DNA of 51,216 bases. Origin: Acidobacteriota bacterium. Lineage in GTDB: Bacteria > Acidobacteriota > Thermoanaerobaculia > Multivoradales > J023. The stretch lies in contig JAJCXO010000266.1 of NCBI GenBank assembly GCA_029263395.1, positions 1-51,216 of the forward strand, in the 5' to 3' direction. This document shows positions 14,980-23,046 of the stretch, in pieces (within the stretch, counting starts at the first letter, position 1; each line of letters starts with the position of its first letter). Below the pieces are notes generated by a model. It had not been told where the DNA came from and searched no databases. It worked only from the letters and a program-made list of their open reading frames with translations. The position numbers and the translations under genes were made by a program.

Positions 14980-16788
14980 CTAGCTTGTTCGATGCGGCGG
15001 TTTGATGTCGATTCGCAAGAGGCTGTCTTGCAAGACCCCGTCGAGGTAGGCCTGGCGGCAGGCTTGACGGCGGACTTTGCCACTGGTGGTCTTGAGGATG
15101 GCCCCAGGTGGCGCAACCAGGATGGCGTCGCAGGAGATACCGTGGTCATGCTGGACGCTGGAGCGAGCGGCGTGTACGACGTCGTCGAGCTGGTCGGAGG
15201 TGAGTTTCTTGTTCAGGACCTCGGTTAGCACCACAATTTGTTCGCGTTCGTTACCGGTGCCAGCACTGCCACCACTGTCGGACGGCGGGGCAGAGAAGGC
15301 GACGGCGCGACCTGGGCGAATCAGGGCATGACTGGAGAAGACAGATTCTTCGAGATCCTGTGGATAGAGATTGCGGCCGCGGAGGATGATCAGGTCCTTG
15401 ATACGACCGGTGACGAAAACCTCACCCTCGAACACGAAACCGAGGTCGCCGGTCCGTAGGTAGCCGTTACTGCTGGCACCGTCGGCAGCCTCGGCCAAGC
15501 GAGCACAAAAGGCCTGTTCTGAGAGTTCGTCCAGGCCGTAGTAGCCAAGGGCCTTGCTGGGCGAGTCGACCCAGATTTCGCCGATAGCTTCGCCATGCAA
15601 CTCGAGGTGAGTTTTAGGATCGACGATACGCACGTCAACGCCCTCGGACGGTGGGCCGCAACCGAACAAAGTCAGGGCGTCACGGTTGTCATCGGTGGCG
15701 ACGACAACGGTGCGATGGTGCTCGAGCTGATCACGATCGACGCGCAAGCGCTTGCGGCCGAATACCGAGACGCCGACCGTATGTTCGGCCAATCCGTAAG
15801 CGGGGCAAAAAGCGTCGGACGAAAACTTCGACACTGCAAAGGCGTCGACAAACGCGTCGACGGTCGAAGCACGAATCGGTTCGGCAGCGCTCATCGCTAC
15901 CTCGACGGTGCTCAGATCCCAGCCTTGGCGCTGCTCGGGGGTCGTCTTGCGCACCGCTAGTCGGTAAGCAAAATCGGGTGCCGCTGTGTGGGTGGCCTGG
16001 ATTCGCGACATCACGTCGAACCAAAGATAGGGCCGCCGCAGGAAGCTGATCGGCGACATTATGTATAGGGCACCGTTGCCGTAAAGTGCGCTCAGGATGC
16101 CGCTGACCAGGCCAAAATCGTGAAAGTGCGGTACCCACATCACCGAGCGCGATGTCGACCTGAGACCCAGGTCGGCGGAGTTGATGGCAAGCTGATGCAG
16201 GATGTTGCCATGGGAGATCATCACTCCCTTGGGGCTCGAAGTAGAGCCGGAGGTGTACTGCAAGAAGGCAGTATCGTCGAGGTCCGGCACGTGAACCGGG
16301 AAGTCCTTCGATGCGCCTCGAAGTCGATCGGTACGATGCCAGGGGAGTGCCGACCAGGCGCCTTCTCGGCGCGCAAAAAGATCCTTCGCTGCGGCCAAAC
16401 GCTTGGCGCGCAGATAGCTGCCGTCGGTCAAGATCACACGGCTGCCGCTGTTGGTGGCCACTGCCTCGAACGCCTTGAGGTCGGCGGTCAATTTCATCGG
16501 ATTGGGCGGCGCCACCGGCACTGGCATGATGCCGGCAACCATACAGCCGACAAATGCGGTCACGAAGTCTAGGGACGGCGGATAAACCAGCAGTGCCCGA
16601 TCACCCTTGTGCAGCCCCAAATCCTCGGTGAGGAACGTCGCCAGCCTACTGGTGGCCTCGCCGAATTGACGATAGGTGAAACTGGCCTGATCGCGCCCTT
16701 TGGCGTCGATAAAGACGTAAAGACTTTGATCTGGGCGATCTTGGACGTGCTGCTCGAAGCGTTGGAGAACAGACAGATTGGGTGTCAT
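14980..16788 (-). CDS. Fatty acyl-AMP ligase (FAAL)
   Basis: 602 residues of the adenylate-forming superfamily, FAAL branch. Visible motifs: YTSGSTSSPKG (ATP P-loop, 178-188), WVPHFHDFGLVSGIL (FAAL-typical), AEPI in the middle, GYLRTGDLGF (ribose-binding Asp), ILRGRNLYPQDLEES (hinge) and a catalytic Lys in KTTSGKVRR near the C-terminus. FAALs activate a fatty acid as acyl-AMP and load it on an acyl carrier protein instead of CoA. No stand-alone carrier is encoded nearby, so the acceptor is probably elsewhere. It is transcribed divergently from the phosphopantetheinyl transferase, 39 nt away, so both may share a regulatory gap. Confidence 0.88.
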   Translation of the reverse strand: MTPNLSVLQRFEQHVQDRPDQSLYVFIDAKGRDQASFTYRQFGEATSRLATFLTEDLGLHKGDRALLVYPPSLDFVTAFVGCMVAGIMPVPVAPPNPMKLTADLKAFEAVATNSGSRVILTDGSYLRAKRLAAAKDLFARREGAWSALPWHRTDRLRGASKDFPVHVPDLDDTAFLQYTSGSTSSPKGVMISHGNILHQLAINSADLGLRSTSRSVMWVPHFHDFGLVSGILSALYGNGALYIMSPISFLRRPYLWFDVMSRIQATHTAAPDFAYRLAVRKTTPEQRQGWDLSTVEVAMSAAEPIRASTVDAFVDAFAVSKFSSDAFCPAYGLAEHTVGVSVFGRKRLRVDRDQLEHHRTVVVATDDNRDALTLFGCGPPSEGVDVRIVDPKTHLELHGEAIGEIWVDSPSKALGYYGLDELSEQAFCARLAEAADGASSNGYLRTGDLGFVFEGEVFVTGRIKDLIILRGRNLYPQDLEESVFSSHALIRPGRAVAFSAPPSDSGGSAGTGNEREQIVVLTEVLNKKLTSDQLDDVVHAARSSVQHDHGISCDAILVAPPGAILKTTSGKVRRQACRQAYLDGVLQDSLLRIDIKPPHRTS

Positions 16789-16827
16789 CGGTTGGAACTA
16801 CCGTGGTGCTAACTTACAATCAGTAGG

Positions 16828-17613
16828 ATGTCGACGTTATCTAACCAGTCTATCGCGCTCGACCAGTTTCCGACCGCGACGAGGGTCGATACCCCTCCCC
16901 GCACCAGAGAAGTCCATCTGTGGAGTGTCGATCTGTATCCGTCGGCGGACAAGGTAGCGGCGTTTCGCCAGCTGCTGACACCGGAGGAGATCCAGCGCTC
17001 CGAGCGATTCAAATTTGATCGTCATCGCCGCCGGTTCATCGTTCGCCGCGGTGCCCTGCGTCGACTGGTGGGGGCCTATCTCGATCAAGATCCTACCGTC
17101 GTGCAATTTGCGGAAGGCGACAAGGGCAAACCGTTTGTACCTCAAGCCGACACGCCAGCAGCGGAGACGCTACATTTCAACCTCACCGACTCCAAAGACT
17201 TGGCGATTTACGCTTTCACTCGCGGAGCCGAGCTTGGGGTTGACGTTGAGGTCCTGCGTCCGATGCCTGATGCCTTGGACATCTCCGAACACTTTTTTGC
17301 CGCCGAAGAACGGGATGACTTGCGCCGAGTGGCCGAGGCCGATCGGGCGGTCGCGTTCTTCAATTGCTGGACCCGCAAAGAGGCTTACATCAAAGCGATT
17401 GGTGAAGGCCTTTCCGAACCCTTGGACCGTTTCTGTGTGTCCCTCATTCCGGAGCAACCCGCACGATTCATTCATCTCGGGGGGGATCCACAACGCGCTG
17501 CCGATTGGACGTTGTACCACATGCTGCCCGAGGCTGGAGCGGTGGGGGCATTGGCCCTTGAAGGTGGTGGCTGGCAAGTGACCCGTTGCTGCCGCTACGC
17601 TTTGGATGACTGA
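16828..17613 (+). CDS. 4'-phosphopantetheinyl transferase, Sfp type
   Basis: 261 residues. Signature residues are D139 and E141 in GVDVEVLR (magnesium and CoA) and W181-K184-E185-K189 in FNCWTRKEAYIKAIGEGL. The N-terminal half has the usual RRFIVRRGALRRLVGAYL and HFNLTDSKDLAIYA blocks. Sfp-type enzymes transfer phosphopantetheine from CoA to carrier domains of polyketide, peptide or PUFA synthases. Its presence beside FAAL supports secondary acyl chemistry. The multi-domain synthase at the end of the window probably has carrier domains on a partner subunit and could be a client; that link is inferred. Confidence 0.9.
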   Translation: MSTLSNQSIALDQFPTATRVDTPPRTREVHLWSVDLYPSADKVAAFRQLLTPEEIQRSERFKFDRHRRRFIVRRGALRRLVGAYLDQDPTVVQFAEGDKGKPFVPQADTPAAETLHFNLTDSKDLAIYAFTRGAELGVDVEVLRPMPDALDISEHFFAAEERDDLRRVAEADRAVAFFNCWTRKEAYIKAIGEGLSEPLDRFCVSLIPEQPARFIHLGGDPQRAADWTLYHMLPEAGAVGALALEGGGWQVTRCCRYALDD

Positions 17614-17667
17614 GTCATCAATCGGTGGCTTTTGAATATTGCCCCAGTGTGAACCGTAGAGGCTCTT

Positions 17668-18024
17668 ATGTTCAGCTTATTAATCAAATTCATCGTCTTC
17701 ACGGCCATTGCGGCGATCAGTCCGCAAGTTTCGTCTGGGATCAAAGTTCGAGGCACCGGCGCTGCCGCCGCTGTCGCGCTGGTTTTTGGATTGTGTAACG
17801 TCCTCATCGGCTGGTTGCTGGGCTGGGTTCTGGCCATCCTCACCTGGCCCCTGAATTGGCTGACCCTGGGTCTGTTCGGGATTGTTGTCACCACCGCCAT
17901 CAATGCCATTTTGCTCAAGATCACCGACCTTGTCTTGGAACCCTTCGAACTCGACGGCTGGGGACCTGCCTTTGTGATGGGTTTCTTGTTTGCGCTCGGC
18001 GGCCTGCTCACCAACTGGCTGTAA
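17668..18024 (+). CDS. Small membrane protein, phage holin 4_2 superfamily (DUF, PF04020-like)
   Basis: 118 residues with about four hydrophobic segments and no charged catalytic motif. The middle LGLFGIVVTTAINAILLKITDLVLEPFELDGWGPAF and the last segment follow the pattern of the PF04020 family, widespread in bacteria and often called mycobacterial holin-like, though most members are not lytic. A GTAGAGG ribosome site lies upstream of the ATG. It is separated from PPTase by 54 nt and followed by a strong hairpin, so it probably ends that transcript. Confidence 0.75.
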   Translation: MFSLLIKFIVFTAIAAISPQVSSGIKVRGTGAAAAVALVFGLCNVLIGWLLGWVLAILTWPLNWLTLGLFGIVVTTAINAILLKITDLVLEPFELDGWGPAFVMGFLFALGGLLTNWL

Positions 18025-18042
18025 CCCTCGAAAAAACCTAAG

Positions 18043-18080
18043 TCTCGAGAGGTAGATCTTTCGAGATCTACCTCTTGAGA
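18043..18080 (+). terminator. 17-bp hairpin with UUCG tetraloop
   Basis: TCTCGAGAGGTAGATCT (18043-18059) pairs with AGATCTACCTCTTGAGA (18064-18080); the only imperfection is one G-U pair. The loop is TTCG, an exceptionally stable RNA tetraloop. No T-run follows; an A6 tract (18031-18036) precedes, which would read as a T-run on the minus strand. It separates the small membrane protein from the AlgI-like gene and probably ends transcription or stabilises a 3' end. Confidence 0.6.
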
Positions 18081-18134
18081 GACCGTGACTCTCAGGCCAG
18101 ATCCCGCTAGCATCAGCGCACCTCGCGCCGATTG

Positions 18135-19589
18135 ATGTCCCGCCTTCCGGGGTCTGTGATGGTTTTCTCGTCCATCGAATTTCTATTTCTCTTTCTGCCC
18201 ATCTTGCTTGGGCTGTATCGCCTCGTACCGCGGCGTTTCGAAAACAGTGTGCTGCTGTTGGCGTCAGTGCTCTTCTACACCTGGAGTGGGGGAGCCTTTA
18301 TCGCCATTCTGGCGGTGTCGATTGTGGTCGACTACTTTGCCGGCTGGCTGGTGGCGCGGGCTCGCGACCAAGGACGACGCCGCACGATGCGGCTGGGCAT
18401 CGGTCTGTCAGTGGGGGTCAACCTGGGGCTTCTGGCCTACTTCAAATACGCCAACTTCGTCGTCCGGGAGCTCAATGACCTCGGCGCTGCGCTCGACCTC
18501 GGCACCATCGCCTGGACCACAATTGGGCTGCCGATAGGCATCTCGTTTTTTACCTTCCAGAGCATGTCCTACACCATCGACCTGGCTCGAGGACGTGCGG
18601 AACACCTGCGCAACCCGCTCGACTTTGCACTTTACGTAGCGCTCTTTCCGCAGTTGATTTGCGGCCCGATCGTGCGGTATCACGAGATCTCGGCCCAGAT
18701 CCGCGAGCGCCACACACGGCTCGACGATATGGCTGACGGTGTGGTTCGTTTTGTACACGGTCTGGTCAAGAAGGTGGTTGTCGCGGACGCTGCCGGTGCC
18801 CTCGCCGACGCGACCTTCGCCTTACCCGGTGATCAGCTCAACACTGCCACCGCGTGGCTCGGCGTCGGTGCTTACACCCTGCAGATCTACTTCGACTTCT
18901 CGGGTTATTCGGACATGGCGATTGGCCTCGGTCGAATGTTTGGCTTCACGTTTCCCGAGAACTTCCGACGTCCATATTCCGCGATCTCGATCACCGACTT
19001 TTGGCGTCGCTGGCATATCACTCTGTCGAGTTGGTTGCGCGACTACCTCTACATTCCCCTGGGTGGCAGCCGCGGGGGACTCGGGGCAACCTACCGCAAC
19101 CTGGTGATCGTCTTTCTGCTGACCGGCATTTGGCATGGTGCCAATTGGACCTTTCTACTCTGGGGCGTTTTCCACGGTGTCCTGTTGGTGGTCGAACGCA
19201 TCACCGGTCAACGGCCGACCGACGGTTCGTCGTTGGAAGGGCTGCGACGGCTGATGGTGCTGCTGCTGGTCATGCTCGGCTGGGTTGTTTTTCGCGCTGA
19301 CTCTGTGACCCATGCCGCCGAGATTTATGCCGCGATGTTCTCTTTCTCCGGCTTTGCCTTGGCACCTGAAGTGGCCATGGCGATGACTCATCGGGTCGCG
19401 TTGGTCACCGCACTTGCAGCTCTGGTCGTGTTCTTGCCGCGGGACTTTGTTGCCGGTCCACAGCTCGTCGAGAGTCACGGAAGCTTCGCAACACTCGGCC
19501 GACTGGTGTGGCTGGGCGGTGGTGCAGTGGTCGCCACGACCCTGATTGCCAGCGGTAACTTCAGCCCGTTCCTCTATTTTCAGTTCTGA
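18135..19589 (+). CDS. MBOAT O-acyltransferase, AlgI-like
   Basis: About 484 residues, a polytopic membrane enzyme of the MBOAT family. Motifs: SIEFLFLFLPI at the N-terminus, GISFFTFQSMSYTID, FPQLICGPIVRY, YFDFSGYSDMAIGL, WRRWHITLSSWLRDYLYIPLGG and the catalytic His in TGIWHGANWTF (about residue 334). AlgI/PatA/DltB relatives pass acetyl groups across the membrane for O-acetylation of exopolysaccharide or cell-wall sugars. The start could equally be the ATG at 18159, closer to the usual family N-terminus. It is coupled by TGATG to an AlgJ/AlgX-like gene, the usual partner. The polymer acetylated is unknown. Confidence 0.87.
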   Translation: MSRLPGSVMVFSSIEFLFLFLPILLGLYRLVPRRFENSVLLLASVLFYTWSGGAFIAILAVSIVVDYFAGWLVARARDQGRRRTMRLGIGLSVGVNLGLLAYFKYANFVVRELNDLGAALDLGTIAWTTIGLPIGISFFTFQSMSYTIDLARGRAEHLRNPLDFALYVALFPQLICGPIVRYHEISAQIRERHTRLDDMADGVVRFVHGLVKKVVVADAAGALADATFALPGDQLNTATAWLGVGAYTLQIYFDFSGYSDMAIGLGRMFGFTFPENFRRPYSAISITDFWRRWHITLSSWLRDYLYIPLGGSRGGLGATYRNLVIVFLLTGIWHGANWTFLLWGVFHGVLLVVERITGQRPTDGSSLEGLRRLMVLLLVMLGWVVFRADSVTHAAEIYAAMFSFSGFALAPEVAMAMTHRVALVTALAALVVFLPRDFVAGPQLVESHGSFATLGRLVWLGGGAVVATTLIASGNFSPFLYFQF

Positions 19590-21049
19590 TGACCCGTCGT
19601 AGCCAGATGGTGGTTGTGGCGGCTTTTGCCGTTTGGTTGACGGTGCCGTTGGTGCTGGCAGCGTTTGGCGTCGGAAGTAACTTTAGTGAGCTCGAAGAGC
19701 GCCACCTGACGGCCTTGCCAGCCTGGTCTGTCGACCGCCTGATCGACTCCGAGCTGTATAAGGATCTCGCCAGGGCCTTCGGGGACCGCGTACCGCTGCG
19801 GGTCTCAGCCCTCAGCCTCGACGCCTGGATCGACCTCGCAGTGTTTGGCGACAGCCCCAATCCTGACGTATTGATCGGCCGCGACGGCTGGCTGTTCGAT
19901 CGGTGGTCGGTAGTGGGCGTTGGTGAGGCGACAACAGTGCCGCAAGATGAGGTGGCGACCACACCGCGAGACATTGTCTCGCAGTTGACCGAGATGTCGC
20001 GGATTCTGGACGCCTCGGGGCGTCGGTTGATCGTGTTGATCGTTCCCGACAAAGAATCCATCTACCCCGAGCTCCTGGGGCCGATCGATTCTGTGGCCAA
20101 GACCTCACGAGCGTGGCGGCAAGAGCTGCAGGCCGCATTTGCAGACGCCAACCTGCCGGGTTACATCGACGGGTGGCAGGCGATGGAAGCGCTGAAGGCC
20201 CGTTCAGATGAGGATATCTATTGGCCCAATGATACGCATTGGACGAGCGGCGGTGCCCTCGAAGCCACCCGGCAAATTGTTGACCGGTTAGACCCTACCT
20301 TGTGGGACGAAAGTGCCGTGAAGAGCCGACCCGGAGGCCATCACGGCGACTTGGCCAAGCTCATCGGCTTGCCGACTTGGATCGAGAGTACCGAGTATTG
20401 GCTCAAGCGCAATGTCCGAGTCAAGATTGTGGCCCAGGAGAAAAGTCGACGGCGCATGGTGGCGCTCAACAAGCGGACGCGGCGATTCATGCCACAGGTG
20501 CTGTCGATTCATGATTCCTTTGGTGCCCGATATCTCAGCATGCTGCCCCAGTATCTCGCGAAGAGCACGTGGATCAGTTGGATCCGTGGGATACCGGACG
20601 GCAAACTGGTCAGCATCGTGGATGAATTTGCCCGTGCCGATGTGATCATTCTCGAGTCCGTCGAACGTTTGTTGGCCAGTCGACTTCCCGGCAACACGGG
20701 ATATCTTCCAGCCCATCTCCTCGGAACCTTATTCGACGATCTACCACGGATCGAGCTCGGTCCGGTGGGTGGATCTCAGAGCGACCGGATCGATTTGCCG
20801 CCGGCCGAGAGTGACACCAGTCGCTACTTCGTGTTCGATATCGGGCCTACTGTCAAAGAGGCTACCGTGCTCGGGATCCGGACCGACGTCATGGTTGGGG
20901 ACATGACCTGGACCAAAGCCGCAGTCCATGTCGTGAGGTCATCCGACGGGGGCCGTCGCGTTGTGGCCCGCCTGCCAGCGGATGCTGTCGCGGTGAAGAT
21001 CCGGCCGTCGAAGTTCGAGGTGGATGTCGTCAGCTTAGTCGACGTTTAG
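19589..21049 (+). CDS. AlgJ/AlgX-like SGNH acetyltransferase
   Basis: 486 residues. An N-terminal membrane anchor (about 8-28) is followed by an SGNH-like periplasmic domain. The AlgX/AlgJ catalytic residues are recognisable: D215 and H217 in NDTHWTSGG and Ser310 in IHDSFG, with GRDGWLF (98-104) as the usual early block. A C-terminal beta-rich part of about 90 residues follows and may bind the polysaccharide. It would receive acetyl groups exported by the AlgI-like protein and place them on an extracellular glycan. No polymerase or glycosyltransferase genes are adjacent, so the pair may act on a polymer made elsewhere. Confidence 0.82.
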   Translation: MTRRSQMVVVAAFAVWLTVPLVLAAFGVGSNFSELEERHLTALPAWSVDRLIDSELYKDLARAFGDRVPLRVSALSLDAWIDLAVFGDSPNPDVLIGRDGWLFDRWSVVGVGEATTVPQDEVATTPRDIVSQLTEMSRILDASGRRLIVLIVPDKESIYPELLGPIDSVAKTSRAWRQELQAAFADANLPGYIDGWQAMEALKARSDEDIYWPNDTHWTSGGALEATRQIVDRLDPTLWDESAVKSRPGGHHGDLAKLIGLPTWIESTEYWLKRNVRVKIVAQEKSRRRMVALNKRTRRFMPQVLSIHDSFGARYLSMLPQYLAKSTWISWIRGIPDGKLVSIVDEFARADVIILESVERLLASRLPGNTGYLPAHLLGTLFDDLPRIELGPVGGSQSDRIDLPPAESDTSRYFVFDIGPTVKEATVLGIRTDVMVGDMTWTKAAVHVVRSSDGGRRVVARLPADAVAVKIRPSKFEVDVVSLVDV

Positions 21050-21066
21050 GGATCGGTCAGCTTAAT

Positions 21067-21082
21067 GCAACCTTTGAGTTGC
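21067..21082. promoter_or_regulatory. Candidate ArsR operator, distal site
   Basis: GCAAC-N6-GTTGC is a perfect inverted repeat. An identical-architecture site lies 45 bp downstream. It is positioned just upstream of the likely -35 of the SRPBCC-arsR pair. Confidence 0.5.
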
Positions 21083-21104
21083 GCTTCTGGTTGACGTATG
21101 GCAC

Positions 21105-21110
21105 TATAAG
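21105..21110 (+). promoter_or_regulatory. Candidate -10 element (TATAAG)
   Basis: TATAAG lies between the two GCAAC-N6-GTTGC sites and 20 nt before the start codon of the SRPBCC gene. A matching -35 about 17 nt upstream is weak (near 21082-21087), as expected for a regulated promoter. Confidence 0.3.
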
Positions 21111-21111
21111 C

Positions 21112-21127
21112 GCAACTAGGAGGTTGC
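21112..21127. promoter_or_regulatory. Candidate ArsR operator, proximal site, covering the ribosome site
   Basis: GCAAC-TAGGAG-GTTGC, extendable by one base pair on each side. It contains the AGGAGG ribosome-binding sequence (21118-21123) of the SRPBCC gene, so a bound repressor would cover the transcription start, and in RNA the same repeat could hide the ribosome site. Confidence 0.5.
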
Positions 21128-21130
21128 GTT

Positions 21131-21604
21131 ATGGACAACAGCATCGAAGATCGTATTGAGGATCGGATCGAGAGACGCATCGAGTTGAAGGCCCCGATTG
21201 CCCGCGTTTGGCGAGCGGTGACCGACCATCAAGAATTCGGTGAGTGGTTTCGCGTCAAGTTGGAGGGACCGTTTGTGGTGGGGGAGGTTTCGCTCGGGTG
21301 GATCACCTACCCGGGGCATGAGCACTTGAGGTGGGAGGCGACCGTCGAAGCGATGGAGCCTGAAACCTACTTCTCGTTCAGATGGTGCCCCTATGGTGGC
21401 GATTCCGACGTCGATTATTCAGATGAGCCAAAAACCCTGGTCGAGTTCAAGCTAGAGCCGACGGCTACCGGCACCCGTCTGGTGATCTCGGAGTCCGGCT
21501 TCAGGGCGTTGCCAGACGACTCACGCCGGCTAGATGCCCTGCGTGAAAACGCACAAGGGTGGGACATTCAAACCGAGAACATTACCGCCCATGTCGAATC
21601 CTGA
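21131..21604 (+). CDS. SRPBCC-domain protein (AHSA1-like)
   Basis: 157 residues, one START/SRPBCC domain. Typical blocks are RRIELKAPIARVWRAVTDHQEFGEWF at the N-terminus, the mid PETYFSFRWCPY and a C-terminal helix after TRLVISESGF. These proteins bind hydrophobic ligands in a deep cavity and are often encoded with an ArsR regulator. A perfect AGGAGG lies 7 nt before the ATG. The 3' end overlaps the ArsR gene by 14 nt. The ligand is unknown. Confidence 0.83.
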   Translation: MDNSIEDRIEDRIERRIELKAPIARVWRAVTDHQEFGEWFRVKLEGPFVVGEVSLGWITYPGHEHLRWEATVEAMEPETYFSFRWCPYGGDSDVDYSDEPKTLVEFKLEPTATGTRLVISESGFRALPDDSRRLDALRENAQGWDIQTENITAHVES

Positions 21605-21929
21605 GCCCAGTCCCCCGTCAACCCACCCCGCGCCGGTGTTCGCGGCGTTGGGCGACGCCACCCGCCTCGAACTGGTCGCTCGCCTCGGTGACGGGCAGGC
21701 GCATTCCATCGCTCAATTGACCGACGGCCTGAGCCTGACGCGTCAGGGAGTTACCAAACATCTGCGTGTGCTGGAGCAGGCGGGGCTCGTCAAATCCAGC
21801 CGAGTTGGCCGCGAGAACCAGTTCAGCTTCGCGCCGGAGCCGATCAAACTCGCCCGGTCGTACCTCGATACGGTAGCCGAGCAATGGGATAGCGCCCTGT
21901 CGAGGTTGAAGGCCTTCGTCGAGGCGTGA
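21591..21929 (+). CDS. ArsR-family winged-helix regulator
   Basis: 112 residues from the ATG at 21591; an upstream in-frame ATG at 21534 would lie inside the SRPBCC gene. Winged-helix features are ALGDATRLELVARL, the recognition helix LTRQGVTKHLRVLEQAGLV and the wing SSRVGRENQFSF. No CxC metal site is present, so it is of the non-metal type that pairs with SRPBCC proteins. It is likely to repress its own operon through the two GCAAC-N6-GTTGC sites at 21067 and 21112. Confidence 0.85.
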   Translation: MSNPEPSPPSTHPAPVFAALGDATRLELVARLGDGQAHSIAQLTDGLSLTRQGVTKHLRVLEQAGLVKSSRVGRENQFSFAPEPIKLARSYLDTVAEQWDSALSRLKAFVEA

Positions 21930-21991
21930 AGGGCTCTCCGTCAACGCTGGGCGCCCGCAATTGTGCCTGGATCACTCCTTCGGTTTGCCCT

Positions 21992-22477
21992 CTAGTCAAA
22001 AACTACAACACAAGTCGAACCACAACCAGGAAAGCAAGACAGGCACCTGTGAGAACAGGTTCCGTTTGGGAACGGTCTGACATAGGCATTACAGGCGCCG
22101 CCGGTCGAGGAGGTGCACACGCAACGATGACTCTCACCGGTCGCCGGACACGTTGCAACGTCGGAACAGGCCAAACCGGCGGATTGCGCCGCAGCCAGCT
22201 CCGCAACAACGAAACCAGGAGATGTCCAGTCAATAGCTGTCGACGCTCGTGAAGAGCTTTTTTGAGGGGCGACTCGCTCCGAGCTAGGAGTCCCAGCAGA
22301 ACCAACCAAGCGCGGATCGCGCTCTAAGTTTGATTCGGTATCTAGGGAAGCGGCTACCCAATCGTTTGTGAGTCCAGCGAGAGCGCCCGTCTGATTGACC
22401 GCATTATCAGGACCAGCGTTGGCCCCTCCAGCAAGCAGGACCATCACAAAAAAGATTAGACCGTTGGTTTTCATCAT
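21992..22477 (-). CDS. Small secreted cysteine-rich protein, unknown function
   Basis: 161 residues from the ATG at 22475-22477 (an adjacent ATG at 22472-22474 is equally possible), with GGAG 7-8 nt upstream. A signal peptide (MMKTNGLIFFVMVLLAGGANA) is clear. The mature part is polar, and its last 60 residues hold ten cysteines, including CVC and CLSC, a pattern suited to disulfide bonds or metal binding. I recognise no family. The DNA around its start (22440-22620) is more AT-rich than the neighbours, suggesting recent acquisition. It is flanked by the ArsR gene and the toxin-antitoxin pair. Confidence 0.6.
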   Translation of the reverse strand: MMKTNGLIFFVMVLLAGGANAGPDNAVNQTGALAGLTNDWVAASLDTESNLERDPRLVGSAGTPSSERVAPQKSSSRASTAIDWTSPGFVVAELAAAQSAGLACSDVATCPATGESHRCVCTSSTGGACNAYVRPFPNGTCSHRCLSCFPGCGSTCVVVFD

Positions 22478-22776
22478 CAATCTCCGTGAGCAAAAATTAG
22501 TAGATCTCGATCCGCCAGCCTCGCCGAGAGGCCATTGCAAGCGCATATTCCTATGTTTGCATATAAACGCCAAAACTGGCAGGGAAACTGCTCAATTTTC
22601 GTCAAACTTCTTTTGAGGGTTTAGAAGTCGACCCTCTGCCACCCGAGGTTCTGTTTCTTTCCCCCCGTTGAGACGCGCAGCCGGCGAGACGTTGCCCGGC
22701 ACCACTACGCTGAGGAAATGGGTAATGGGACTTGTAGGCCGATATCGCGTATCCTAGAGAAGTCTGGAGGACTTGT

Positions 22777-23046
22777 ATGGCGACGATGATCCAATGCGAG
22801 CTACCGGCTGGGGCCTTCTCGGCATTGAGAATGGCTCCTGAAGATTTCGCGTGCGAGATGAAACTCGCGGCCTGCGTCCAATGGTATCGCCAGGGGATCT
22901 TGTCCCAGAGTAAGGCGTCCGAGATCGCGGGGCTGAGCCGAGCGGGGTTCCTTGCCGAACTGAGTCGGCGGAAGGAGCCGATCCTGCAGGTGACGGAGGA
23001 TGAGCTGGCTGGAGAGCTGGAGCATATCCGTGAAGCTCGTCGTTAA
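22777..23046 (+). CDS. UPF0175-family antitoxin
   Basis: 89 residues. The family pattern is visible: AAcVQWYRQGILSQSKASEIAGLSRAGFLAELSRRKEP, a helix-turn-helix-like segment that binds DNA. A GGAGG ribosome site is 9 nt before the ATG. Its 3' end overlaps the PIN-like toxin gene, the standard arrangement for this type II pair. It should neutralise the toxin and repress the operon. A possible promoter lies in the preceding GATATCGCGTATCC region. Confidence 0.8.
   Translation: MATMIQCELPAGAFSALRMAPEDFACEMKLAACVQWYRQGILSQSKASEIAGLSRAGFLAELSRRKEPILQVTEDELAGELEHIREARR

Noticed and set aside
22615-22636. 6-bp hairpin GAGGGT/ACCCTC with a 10-nt loop
   Set aside because: Short stem, large loop and no T-run in a useful position; not convincing as a terminator.
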